Part shown: positions 25,142 through 32,149 of the stretch, one piece after another | Layout of the letters: the number at the start of each line of letters is the position of its first letter | How positions within the stretch are numbered: position 1 is the first letter of the stretch | IMG/VR virus record: IMGVR_UViG_3300030329_002133 | Span: 1 to 48,032 of that record | From: a virus | Reading direction: 5' to 3' (one strand) | DNA length: 48,032 bases | Position numbers and translations under genes: made by a program | The notes under the pieces: generated by a model | What the model saw: the letters and a program-made list of their open reading frames with translations, nothing else | Told to the model about the DNA's origin: nothing | The model's database searches: none

Positions 25142-25786
25142 TTATTTATAATCTAAATACATTGTAGGAAAATTAAAAGAAAATTCCTTATAATAAGGTT
25201 GTTCCATTAATATTTTCCTAATAGTATTTGATATGAAACTTCCGCTCATATTACTACAATAACTTGTAGCCTTAGCATTGCAAGGTTCAGAATCTCCTTC
25301 TTCATCACTATACCATGTAAGTTTATATTGAGAAAGTGTTGGTTTTTTAAATACATATTGCTGATAATGTTCTGCACCCATACGACCATCAATTAGATAC
25401 TCTGGTTTTTCGAAATTTAATATATTAGTAACTGCTTCTAATCTTGAAGACATCGAATCAAATCCTAATATTATAAAATCATTACCTGAAGGTAAATGTC
25501 TTTCAAATTCACCTTGTATGGCTCGCACATCACATTCTTGATTAATTTCTAAACACATTTTTTGTAATGCTTCTGTCTTGTCAAGACCAATATGTTTAGA
25601 ACTGAACATTGAAACTCCTATATTTTCATTACCTACTATATCCATATCATATAAATTAAGATTAGTAGCACCCATTCTTACCAATTGAGTGGCTGCGGAA
25701 CTGCCAATAGCTCCGCAACCTAATATATGATATGTAAAGGAATCAAAATTATCTACAATAGCATTATATCTTTGAGTTAAGTTCAT
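25142..25786 (-). CDS. E1-like / ThiF-family adenylating enzyme
   Basis: This 214-aa protein starts at ATG 25786, seven bases after GGAGG; an upstream in-frame start at 25819 lacks a site. It shows the ThiF/MoeB/E1 nucleotide fold: G23-x-G25-x-x-G28 (LGCGAIG), acidic D47 and D49 at the end of strand 2 (LYDMDIV), N53, K70 in GLDKTEA, and D110 with R115 in LGFDSMSSR. C169 and C177 are candidates for the thioester or metal-binding site. The family adenylates the C-terminal Gly of beta-grasp proteins. It overlaps the JAB gene by 23 bases and shares an operon with a Ubl, so that Ubl is the likely substrate. It is short for an E1 and close to ThiF size. Confidence 0.85.
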   Translation of the reverse strand: MNLTQRYNAIVDNFDSFTYHILGCGAIGSSAATQLVRMGATNLNLYDMDIVGNENIGVSMFSSKHIGLDKTEALQKMCLEINQECDVRAIQGEFERHLPSGNDFIILGFDSMSSRLEAVTNILNFEKPEYLIDGRMGAEHYQQYVFKKPTLSQYKLTWYSDEEGDSEPCNAKATSYCSNMSGSFISNTIRKILMEQPYYKEFSFNFPTMYLDYK

Positions 25787-26690
25787 TTCTACCTCCTGTG
25801 TAAGAGTAATTATACTCATCCATTTCAGCCTCTATCAATGCATCTTCAAATGACCATTTTTTACCATTGATGTAAATATATTTATCTGCTGGTAAAGTCA
25901 TTGCACATTGTTCAAGCTGATCTGCTTCCAATATAGCTACTCTAAGTTCAGATTTATTATCTTTTAAACCCTTATTTAAAGCTTCCATATTCTTTTTGTA
26001 ACCTCTATATGGAATTTTATCACCACGATTCCAACAGAAATCAGTTATGATATCATCTACTTTAGCTTCTAAATCAATCATTTCCTGATCATTGCTGTTA
26101 GTAGTTGTTGAAATATTGTTTTGATAACTCCATAATGCCATTTGACTACCTCTATTGTGTGTTGTGTAAATAGTAGGTTTAGGTTTTTCACATAAAGTAT
26201 CAACTTCCGAAGATATAGCTTTTGGAACTTTCTTCTTATCAGTTTTTCTGAGAATATCTAACTCTGTATCTAAATACATTGGATAAGGTTTCCAAAGATT
26301 AACACGTAATTTGTATTCTTCTTTAAGATTTACTACCAATGATATTGACATCTCACCATTAGACATTTCATCAATTGCTGTTAAGTCTGTTCCAGACCAA
26401 AATGCTGCCATAGTGTGATGGGAATGCCACCACACTAATTGAACATTTTTATTAGCATACTTCTTACCCATTTCTACATAGTAATGGGATAAAGCTTCCT
26501 TCTCTAAAACGGTATTACCGCCTGATATTGTCTGCTTTAGTATTGAAGGTTTGAATAATTTCCACTTACCTTCTTTGTCTTTTTGGGCAAGCATCATTCC
26601 ACCTATTTCGGAACTATACTCATCCCAAGCATATCTGCAATAATGTTGTATTTTATTCCAGTCTGCTTCTGTAATATAGAAATTAGCCAT
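25764..26690 (-). CDS. JAB/JAMM metallopeptidase (Ubl-processing or deconjugating)
   Basis: This 308-aa protein has a complete JAMM centre: E28 in SSEIGGMM and H89-S-H91, seven residues, S99, two residues, D102 (WHSHHTMAAFWSGTD). These bind a catalytic zinc that hydrolyses isopeptide or peptide bonds after the Gly-Gly of ubiquitin-like proteins. The C-terminal 130 residues are helical with no clear domain. The ATG at 26690 follows AGAGGAGG. The gene lies between the E1-like gene and the 720-aa gene. Its probable jobs are trimming the Ubl precursor tail and/or removing Ubl from targets. Confidence 0.88.
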   Translation of the reverse strand: MANFYITEADWNKIQHYCRYAWDEYSSEIGGMMLAQKDKEGKWKLFKPSILKQTISGGNTVLEKEALSHYYVEMGKKYANKNVQLVWWHSHHTMAAFWSGTDLTAIDEMSNGEMSISLVVNLKEEYKLRVNLWKPYPMYLDTELDILRKTDKKKVPKAISSEVDTLCEKPKPTIYTTHNRGSQMALWSYQNNISTTTNSNDQEMIDLEAKVDDIITDFCWNRGDKIPYRGYKKNMEALNKGLKDNKSELRVAILEADQLEQCAMTLPADKYIYINGKKWSFEDALIEAEMDEYNYSYTGGRNELNSKI

Positions 26691-28845
26691 TTCTACCTCC
26701 TCTCAATCCTGCGACCCATGTTCGCATTTGGTTTACTATTTCATCTTCTTCGTTTTCACTTAGATCTCTGTTGTGTTGTTCACCTTCAAGCATCTCAATT
26801 TGCTCATCAGTTGGTTCACTAATGTTATTCAACATCTCAATACCTTCTCTTGCTGCTTGTTCTGCTGGTGACTCATCGTGTTTATCTTCTTTTGTATTCT
26901 CAAGATTAAGCATTTCAATATATGTAGGTGCATCTATAGGTATTTCACCCTCTAGCTTTTTCAACATATATTTCAGAGCTTTATACCAATGACATTTATC
27001 TCTAAATTGACATTCAATATAATCTGAATATTCAGTATAGGCATAAGCAAAAGATATCGCAGCTTCCTTAAATGCTATTTCAGCTTTTTCTCTATCTCCT
27101 TCTGTTGCATCATCACCCGCATATATTGTTTGATTAAATTGAAATTTATTCATTCTCCACATCGGATCGAAGATATCATAACTCATAACATATAATTCAA
27201 GCTCTTCAAATCTTTCATCATAATGAAAATCATCCATCTCTTGTCTACCTGTAATGATAATATTATCTTCTACATGCTCTAACCATATTAGATTTTCTAT
27301 TCCTATCGTTCCTTGATTTGTCGAACCATAACTATCATCACTCATAGTTTGTCCATCCCTATTACGAGTTTGACGGTTATTAATCACGATGTCATCAGTA
27401 TGTTCTAATTCGGAAATGAAATTATATGCTGTTGCACGTGGACCAACAAATCTTGGTATTAACCAGTTAAGATGAACACCATTTATTGGATTAGCTACAA
27501 AATGAATAGTTTGTTGCACTGCATTTCTGCTAAGACTTTTACCAACTGCATTTTTAAATTGCGTTGAATAATGTCCTGGCATTCCTAAAAATGCTTCATT
27601 TATGGAATTTAATGGACCCGTTGAACCTATTGTAAATCTACACCATAATTGTAGTGTAATCAATAATCCAACTAAATCTAATTTAACTAAATGATTTCCA
27701 ACTTCACTTTCTAGATTTCCAAAACATATACCAGTTAACTTTTTATAGTCTGGTTCATCACCTAACCATTTTGTAAATGAATTAGTTAAGTTTCCCATAT
27801 ATTCATAGTTTGAACTTCTATTAAAGAATGGATGCAATATACCGTTTTGATTCCTATAGTCATTATGTTGACCATTAGGAACTGGTATTGAAACTTCTAC
27901 CTTTGGATACCATGCATTCCAAGTGTAAGATGTAATTTCATCTACAAAACCACATGTAGTTGCATACGAAATATGGTGACGACTACTTCTTCCACCAAAT
28001 GTAGATGGTGTTATTCTGTCTAATTCACCCTTTTGTTGAAGTGTATTGATAAAGGTTTCTAGATTTATATTGAATGTAATCCCACAAGGTGGTATTGGAA
28101 CTTCTCCCAAACTTTCATCACTTGTTGTTTGAACACCCATATTGAAGTCTTTAAACCAAACATCAAATACCAATACTGAACGTTGCCACTTAATAACTTC
28201 TGCTGTATTCTTATCATAGTTATTTGCTTTTAGATATTCTTCTTCAACTATTGGATATGTTACACGCATATCAACTTCTATTTTGTCTTTAAAAGAACTA
28301 TTCTCTATAAAATCTTGACATGCTTTGAATTGTTCTGCTAACATATCTTTAATAAGTTCTATAGATTCTTGTGCTTTTTCAACCTGATTATGGAAATTAG
28401 CACCATCTTTTCTTAATTGACGAAGAGTTTCGTCTATTGCGACAATTCTACTGATAAAATATCTTTTATCACGATCCATTCGATCTGGCCTTCTTTGTAG
28501 AATTAAACCTAAATCACCATTTAATTTTTCATATTGATTAAATCGTGAATTGATACACTCAATTAAAGTTTGTTTATATCCACGTTTCCAATTAAATGCT
28601 GGTGTAATTCCAACTGGATTTAATATAGGTAATCTTGATTTATTACCTGAAATCCAACTTCTTGTAAGATATTGTGCATTTATATCATCAATATCTCTCA
28701 TTACTTTATTTTTTGGTCCTACAATTATCTCTTTTGAAACTGAATCTAAATCAGGGTCAAAATTGCAAACTTCTACAGACTCATTTGTATAGTCTTCTCC
28801 ATGTTTTGCTATTGATCTTGTACGACTATTTGAGTAATAACTCAT
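26683..28845 (-). CDS. 720-aa protein of the ubiquitin-like cassette, candidate E2
   Basis: I do not recognise the whole protein. It lies where an E2 would be expected, between Ubl and JAB. A region from about 300 to 405 has E2-like order: a YP-containing strand (WYPKVEVSIPV, 312-322), HP at 338-339, a GIC with C374 (TGICFGN), and a following hydrophobic helix (LVGLLITLQLW, 391-401). The 34-residue gap between HP and the Cys is much longer than in typical E2s. An earlier beta-rich part (190-275) and an acidic tail (640-705) flank it. The start follows TAAGGAGA. The last residues (LRGGRNG) are encoded by the JAB ribosome binding site and should not be read as a ubiquitin tail. Confidence 0.45.
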   Translation of the reverse strand: MSYYSNSRTRSIAKHGEDYTNESVEVCNFDPDLDSVSKEIIVGPKNKVMRDIDDINAQYLTRSWISGNKSRLPILNPVGITPAFNWKRGYKQTLIECINSRFNQYEKLNGDLGLILQRRPDRMDRDKRYFISRIVAIDETLRQLRKDGANFHNQVEKAQESIELIKDMLAEQFKACQDFIENSSFKDKIEVDMRVTYPIVEEEYLKANNYDKNTAEVIKWQRSVLVFDVWFKDFNMGVQTTSDESLGEVPIPPCGITFNINLETFINTLQQKGELDRITPSTFGGRSSRHHISYATTCGFVDEITSYTWNAWYPKVEVSIPVPNGQHNDYRNQNGILHPFFNRSSNYEYMGNLTNSFTKWLGDEPDYKKLTGICFGNLESEVGNHLVKLDLVGLLITLQLWCRFTIGSTGPLNSINEAFLGMPGHYSTQFKNAVGKSLSRNAVQQTIHFVANPINGVHLNWLIPRFVGPRATAYNFISELEHTDDIVINNRQTRNRDGQTMSDDSYGSTNQGTIGIENLIWLEHVEDNIIITGRQEMDDFHYDERFEELELYVMSYDIFDPMWRMNKFQFNQTIYAGDDATEGDREKAEIAFKEAAISFAYAYTEYSDYIECQFRDKCHWYKALKYMLKKLEGEIPIDAPTYIEMLNLENTKEDKHDESPAEQAAREGIEMLNNISEPTDEQIEMLEGEQHNRDLSENEEDEIVNQMRTWVAGLRGGRNG

Positions 28846-28870
28846 ATTTTTTTCTCCTTAGATTAATGTG

Positions 28871-28909
28871 GTGTGACTATCCCATGCCCCTACATAAAGA
28901 TAGCCACAC
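28871..28909 (-). other. Intergenic hairpin B between Ubl and the 720-aa gene
   Basis: On the minus strand GTGTGGCTATC pairs with GATAGTCACAC (11 bp, 17-base loop). One pair is G-U on the minus-strand RNA but would be A-C on the plus strand, which favours a functional minus-strand RNA. It sits in an 85-base gap of the Ubl operon. No U tract follows, so it looks like a processing or stabilising structure, or a partial attenuator. Confidence 0.5.
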
Positions 28910-28930
28910 TTATAGTTTAACTTATACAGA

Positions 28931-29161
28931 TTAAGACTGATCTCCACCTGTTTTGTCTGATTTGACAATAGCAACATATCCACCATCAACTAGTGAAGTT
29001 GAATCATCTGTTGATACTACACCATCCAGATTTATTACTGCTCTATTATCTACAGCAAGATGCGATCTTAAATGCCCTACAGTAGTTACATTTGATGGTA
29101 ACTCTGTATCTGCAAAATTAGAACTATTAAACATTAACTTGATTGTCATTGATTGACTCAT
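28931..29161 (-). CDS. Ubiquitin-like beta-grasp protein (ThiS/MoaD-like) ending GG-DQS
   Basis: This is a 76-aa protein (ATG at 29161 preferred; 29164 is an adjacent alternative). The C-terminal half fits ThiS/MoaD/Ubl beta-grasp proteins: an I-N-L-D-G strand, a polar segment, SLVDGGYVAIVKSDKTGG in place of the usual L-x-D-G-D-x-V-x-I. The Gly-Gly at 72-73 is followed by only DQS. Loss of DQS would expose a Gly-Gly end for the E1-like enzyme. Overlap with the upstream gene and GGAGG support the start. It could be a protein modifier or a sulfur carrier; the adjacent JAB fits tail trimming. Confidence 0.75.
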   Translation of the reverse strand: MSQSMTIKLMFNSSNFADTELPSNVTTVGHLRSHLAVDNRAVINLDGVVSTDDSTSLVDGGYVAIVKSDKTGGDQS

Positions 29162-29592
29162 CATTTACCTCCTATTTCGGTAGTTTGTGTGTTATTTATT
29201 ATGTTATCAACTTTCTTTAAGTAATAGAAAGCATAACATAAATGGGCTATTCCCCTATTAATCTGGGTTCTTGACTCAGATTTTATTTGATTATCATCAA
29301 ATTCTGCTAATCGAAGTCTTGTTGCTATTGAATATATCAATGCATCATAAACTTCTTCTATTGATTCAGATAAATTGTTTCTATCTTCATCTTCGTGTTT
29401 AAATATTGGCACTTCTTTATTGTATTTCTTAGCACCATTAGCTAAACGTTGAATTAATTCTTCTGCAAACACTGATCTAATGTCTGCTAATTCATCCCAA
29501 GTGATAGTATTTTCAGCTTCAAGTTGTTCTCCCGTATTTTTAAGGCAACCTACTATCTCCTTAACTATCATTTCATTATTGCTCAAAGACAT
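29161..29592 (-). CDS. Helical protein, possibly MazG-like nucleotide pyrophosphohydrolase
   Basis: This 143-aa all-helical protein carries NGAKKYN followed by DRNNLSESIEEVYDALIYSI (about 71-90). A GAxKY segment and an E-E-x-x-D-A helix recall the metal-binding helices of MazG-type NTP pyrophosphohydrolases and related phage proteins. It starts after AAAGGAG and ends in the Ubl start codon region, so it is coupled to the cassette. It may clean up modified or host nucleotides, or simply be an early phage gene upstream. The family call is tentative. Confidence 0.4.
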   Translation of the reverse strand: MSLSNNEMIVKEIVGCLKNTGEQLEAENTITWDELADIRSVFAEELIQRLANGAKKYNKEVPIFKHEDEDRNNLSESIEEVYDALIYSIATRLRLAEFDDNQIKSESRTQINRGIAHLCYAFYYLKKVDNIINNTQTTEIGGK

Positions 29593-29787
29593 TTAAACTC
29601 CTTTCTTTCTGTATTGTTCAATCCAAGTCTTTTTATTCTGACGAATTGGCACACCTTGAAACATCCACCAACATCCATATTTTTTACGGAACTCTTCTGC
29701 TGTTTGTTTACGCCATTTTTTTGTCATTACAACCATCGGTTCTGGAACTCTGACTGGATTATTGTTTTTATCGTATTTAATTTTCAC
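29593..29787 (-). CDS. Small basic Trp-rich protein
   Basis: This 64-aa protein starts with GTG at 29787 after AAGGAGA and ends one base before the next gene's start. It is rich in K, R and W (KYGCWWMFQGVP) and looks like a nucleic-acid-contacting or inhibitor-type early protein. No family recognised. Confidence 0.55.
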   Translation of the reverse strand: MKIKYDKNNNPVRVPEPMVVMTKKWRKQTAEEFRKKYGCWWMFQGVPIRQNKKTWIEQYRKKGV

Positions 29788-29805
29788 TAATTCTCCTTAT
29801 ATGTA

Positions 29806-29871
29806 AAATGGGATAAGCGTATTTGCTGCGATTGATCGTAGATGTCGTCTTACGCACTACTTATCCCATTT
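29806..29871 (-). other. Intergenic hairpin C with 12-bp perfect closing stem
   Basis: AAATGGGATAAG (29806-29817) pairs perfectly with CTTATCCCATTT (29860-29871). The stem continues inward as CGTA/TACG (29818-29821, 29851-29854) across a 5-base bulge, and a further near-palindrome lies at 29826-29841. It fills much of the gap between two minus-strand genes. Its interior shares GACGACAT (minus strand) with hairpin D. Confidence 0.5.
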
Positions 29872-29899
29872 CTTGTTACCGAAAGGAAGATAACAATGC

Positions 29900-30256
29900 T
29901 TATACTTCTTGAAATTCTAAATGAAAATATTTTCTTTTAAAAACCAAGATTAACTTAAACTTCTTTCCATCTAACATAGCATTCAAAGCAAGTCTTAAGT
30001 TTTCTAACTTTAATAAAGTAGAGTAACTTAATACCACTGTATAAAACAATGGTGATTCATCATTATCCTCAAATTCTACCCAGCACATATTGTTATGATA
30101 GGTTTGATTTCGACCATAAAATTGCTTAATATCCTTAAATGATATTTCACAATCTATATCTTTCATAACTTCTTTATCTTGTAATATGGTATGTGGCCTA
30201 TATTTATATTCTGGGTGATACTCTATATTTGCTAACAACTCATATAGATGCATCAT
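29900..30256 (-). CDS. Hypothetical 118-aa protein
   Basis: The ATG at 30256 overlaps the end of the preceding small membrane protein by 17 bases; a longer form from 30280 is possible. The product has a mixed alpha/beta composition with many Tyr and Phe (KLILVFKRKYFHLEFQ at the C-terminus). No motif recognised. It belongs to the run of small early-type genes upstream of the Ubl cassette. Confidence 0.5.
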   Translation of the reverse strand: MMHLYELLANIEYHPEYKYRPHTILQDKEVMKDIDCEISFKDIKQFYGRNQTYHNNMCWVEFEDNDESPLFYTVVLSYSTLLKLENLRLALNAMLDGKKFKLILVFKRKYFHLEFQEV

Positions 30257-30389
30257 ATTTATTATTATTCCTATTATCAAGGTAGTCTAGTCTTTCCAAC
30301 AACCTTCCTTGCTTAATACCATTATCATATGAAATACCTATTATACCACATATCATAATAAGTATTGCAAATAACATTACAAAATTCAT
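30240..30389 (-). CDS. Small single-pass membrane protein, 49 aa
   Basis: The ATG at 30389 follows GGAG and overlaps the preceding stop (ATGA). Residues 2-20 form a hydrophobic segment (NFVMLFAILIMICGIIGI), followed by a charged Asn-rich tail. Small membrane proteins of this type in early phage operons often act on host envelope functions. The two overlaps and the ribosome binding site support expression; the role is unknown. Confidence 0.5.
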   Translation of the reverse strand: MNFVMLFAILIMICGIIGISYDNGIKQGRLLERLDYLDNRNNNKYDASI

Positions 30390-30559
30390 TCGTCATTCTC
30401 CTTTCTGAATTTCGTAGGCTTCACCCTAATATGTCTTGTTCGACTTTCTTTATAAGGTTTACCTACACGATTTTTCTTGTTCTTGTGTGTAGTTATCTCT
30501 ACAATTTGTTGAGTTCCTTTGTAAGGATTCTCAGATACCACAATTCTAACTTTTTCCAT
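30386..30559 (-). CDS. Small basic hypothetical protein, 57 aa
   Basis: It starts with ATG at 30559 after AAGGAAGGATA and overlaps the next gene by the ATGA quartet. The sequence is strongly basic (THKNKKNRVGKPYKESRTR) with a beta-like N-terminus. It looks like a small nucleic-acid-binding early protein. No family recognised. Confidence 0.5.
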   Translation of the reverse strand: MEKVRIVVSENPYKGTQQIVEITTHKNKKNRVGKPYKESRTRHIRVKPTKFRKENDE

Positions 30560-30780
30560 TATCCTTCCTTTCTAAATGTCAACCTGATACTCATTATTTT
30601 CATAAATAATATCTTAATACTATCTATTGCTCTAACAAACCAATGTGTTCTTCTATAGTTATTTAAAGCTTTAAGTATTACTATTGATTTAAATTCACTA
30701 TCTGAGTTGAAACGCACTAGATTATTATATTCTCTTGATCGCATTTCTGTCATTTCATTCCAATCATAATGTTCCATCAT
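30559..30780 (-). CDS. Small hypothetical protein with C-terminal hydrophobic stretch
   Basis: This is a 73-aa protein from a double ATG at 30780/30777, preceded by GGAGGATATGAAAA. It overlaps its upstream gene by 17 bases and its downstream gene by one base. The N-terminus is charged and the C-terminal half is amphipathic (IKILFMKIMSIRL). Function unknown. Confidence 0.5.
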   Translation of the reverse strand: MMEHYDWNEMTEMRSREYNNLVRFNSDSEFKSIVILKALNNYRRTHWFVRAIDSIKILFMKIMSIRLTFRKEG

Positions 30781-30997
30781 TTTTCATATCCTCCATTAAT
30801 TTTAGTCCTTTTACCATTCCTTCCACATAGCTAACTCCAATATGGTAATGTTCATGATACATCTTAAAAGTTTCACTATTTTTTAAATAGCATTCATACA
30901 TATCTTCATAAGACATTTCATAATCTTCTTCCAATTGATGTATTGTTTCTTTAATAGTTTTCTTTAAAGTATCTATTGCTTTTTTTAGTTCATTCAT
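30764..30997 (-). CDS. Small helical hypothetical protein, 77 aa
   Basis: The ATG at 30997 follows AAAGGAAAGATA. The product is an acidic/basic helix-rich protein with a coiled-coil-like first 30 residues and a Tyr/His/Glu-rich middle. It overlaps the following gene by 17 bases. No family recognised. Confidence 0.55.
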   Translation of the reverse strand: MNELKKAIDTLKKTIKETIHQLEEDYEMSYEDMYECYLKNSETFKMYHEHYHIGVSYVEGMVKGLKLMEDMKNDGTL

Positions 30998-31025
30998 TAT
31001 CTTTCCTTTCTTTTATTAATGCTTC

Positions 31026-31115
31026 GATAGTAGGGACATATCCCTTACGGTACTTAACAATGTCGTCACATAATTGTAGAGGAAACTCGAGTTTCCAAGA
31101 CTGCACCCTACTATC
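31026..31115 (-). other. Intergenic multi-stem structure D with 16-base palindrome
   Basis: GATAGTAGGG (31026-31035) pairs perfectly with CCCTACTATC (31106-31115), closing a 70-base interior. Inside are GGGA/TCCC (near 31033-31044) and the perfect palindrome GGAAACTCGAGTTTCC (31081-31096). No ORF with a start and ribosome binding site fits here. It is the most elaborate of the intergenic hairpins and could be a small structured RNA or a processing site; the palindrome could alternatively be a protein-binding site. Confidence 0.5.
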
Positions 31116-31144
31116 AAATAAGCCCAATTTCACGTTAGGCATTC

Positions 31145-31525
31145 TTACATTTTTGTAATTATCTCTAGCTTTTCTTTCACTGTTTTTAAGATTTCATTAA
31201 CTTTATGAACGTCTTCACCAATTTCTTTAACTTCCTTCTTAATAACACTTGATACTTTAACTTCATTTTGTATTGATTTTCCATTAAATCCTTCTAAAAA
31301 CCAATCTCTTTGAAGTGAAGCACCATTAATCCCCTCAAATGGAGGCCTTGCTGGTAAACATTTACCTTTCTTTTCTAATTTATTCCAGGTAACTCCCTTA
31401 ACTTTCTTAACTATTCTTCTTGCTATTGCATAATGCCCTTGACATAGTCCTCTTGAGACCACTTTCTTTTCACAACCATCATACATACAAATTTCAGTTT
31501 TTTTCTCTTCTACTAATTCAAACAT
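31145..31525 (-). CDS. Small protein with N-terminal CxxxxC...GLCxxH zinc-finger-like motif
   Basis: This 126-aa protein has CMYDGCEKK then SRGLCQGHYAIARR within residues 13-37. The Cys-4-Cys...Cys-2-His spacing is a treble-clef-type zinc site found in many phage proteins, some related to HNH or NinG-like families. The middle is basic with a WNKLEKKGKC segment and the C-terminal 50 residues are a heptad-rich helix. It starts after AAAGGAGATAATA. A DNA- or RNA-binding role is plausible; no nuclease residues are evident. Confidence 0.6.
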   Translation of the reverse strand: MFELVEEKKTEICMYDGCEKKVVSRGLCQGHYAIARRIVKKVKGVTWNKLEKKGKCLPARPPFEGINGASLQRDWFLEGFNGKSIQNEVKVSSVIKKEVKEIGEDVHKVNEILKTVKEKLEIITKM

Positions 31526-31735
31526 TATTATCTCCTTTGATGTATTGTATATCTTAACTTAAAAAACATAGACATTTTTAATTACACTGAAGACCAGAGT
31601 TACCACACCCTGGTATATCACGCTTCTGTTACAATAGGAATTATAATCAATAGTCTGGATTTCACTCTCTACACTACAATGTCACCATTGCAATGCAAAG
31701 CAAGTCTTATATGAATGTTGAATTTAGTGTTCCCA

Positions 31736-31852
31736 CTACATTCCGCTTGACTTCCTTGTGGTTACCCACTTTTGGCTTCGTCCAACCTTACCACTAACAG
31801 AGATTAACTGTAAGGATGCTATTGATACACTTGATTGGTGTTTGTTATACAC
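31736..31852 (-). CDS. Possible 38-aa small ORF
   Basis: A GTG at 31852 lies six bases after AAAGGAG (31865-31859) and opens a 38-codon frame rich in Ser, Lys and Gln. An ATG two bases earlier in another frame gives only an 11-residue peptide (MCITNTNQVYQ). The ribosome binding site is good, but the encoded sequence is not distinctive, so either could be a leader peptide or noise. Confidence 0.2.
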   Translation of the reverse strand: MYNKHQSSVSIASLQLISVSGKVGRSQKWVTTRKSSGM

Positions 31853-32088
31853 ATTTAACTCCTTTCTTAAGGTTTATTAGTTGTGTTTTCCTATACACGC
31901 AATAAATCTCTCAAATCTCTTTACAAGATATTCCTCCTCAAGACTACTTGAATTGGATGGTATTTCTACCTTGAGAATGCTGAACCGCTCAAAATGCTCA
32001 CGATCTTATCACAGCTTTCTTCACACGCTACAAAGACTGGCCTGTCCTGTATTGTGTTGTGTAATCAAAAATATCTAAAACTTTGCAA

Positions 32089-32115
32089 GAGTGGGGCTCA
32101 ACCGAACCCCTACTC
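32089..32115 (-). other. Short hairpin E, GC-rich stem
   Basis: GAGTGGGG (32089-32096) pairs with CCCC-ACTC (32107-32115, one bulged base) around a 10-base loop. It is among the strongest short stems in this AT-rich region and lies just downstream of the 69-aa gene in minus-strand order. The nearest U-rich run is more than 10 bases away, so terminator function is uncertain. Confidence 0.4.
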
Positions 32116-32149
32116 ACTGTTAATTAACTCGAACATTTATCTATATTAA

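Larger units (their letters stand above)
31526..32149 (-). other. 624-base region without a convincing gene, locally structured
   Basis: Between two minus-strand genes no ORF has both good length and a start with ribosome binding site. It contains hairpin-capable segments: TTGG/CCAA around CTTCGT (31772-31785) within GTGGT/ACCAC (31758-31794), an ACCAG/CTGGT hairpin near 31592-31614 and the stem at 32089-32115. It also has one AAAGGAG site at 31865-31859 before a very short ORF, and two overlapping protein-like frames without a start (31877-32064). It may hold a noncoding RNA, a decayed gene, or both. Confidence 0.4.

Noticed and set aside
26683-26710. The 720-aa protein ends in LRGGRNG, like the LRGG end of ubiquitin.
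   Set aside because: These codons are the ribosome binding site of the JAB gene (AGAGGAGG then ATG). The JAB protein ends in GGRNELNSKI for the same reason, over the E1 ribosome binding site. The likeness is explained by overlapping signals.
31881-32078. A 65-codon plus-strand ORF in the gene-free stretch.
   Set aside because: It runs against the operon, has no ribosome binding site, and the minus-strand frames opposite look more protein-like.
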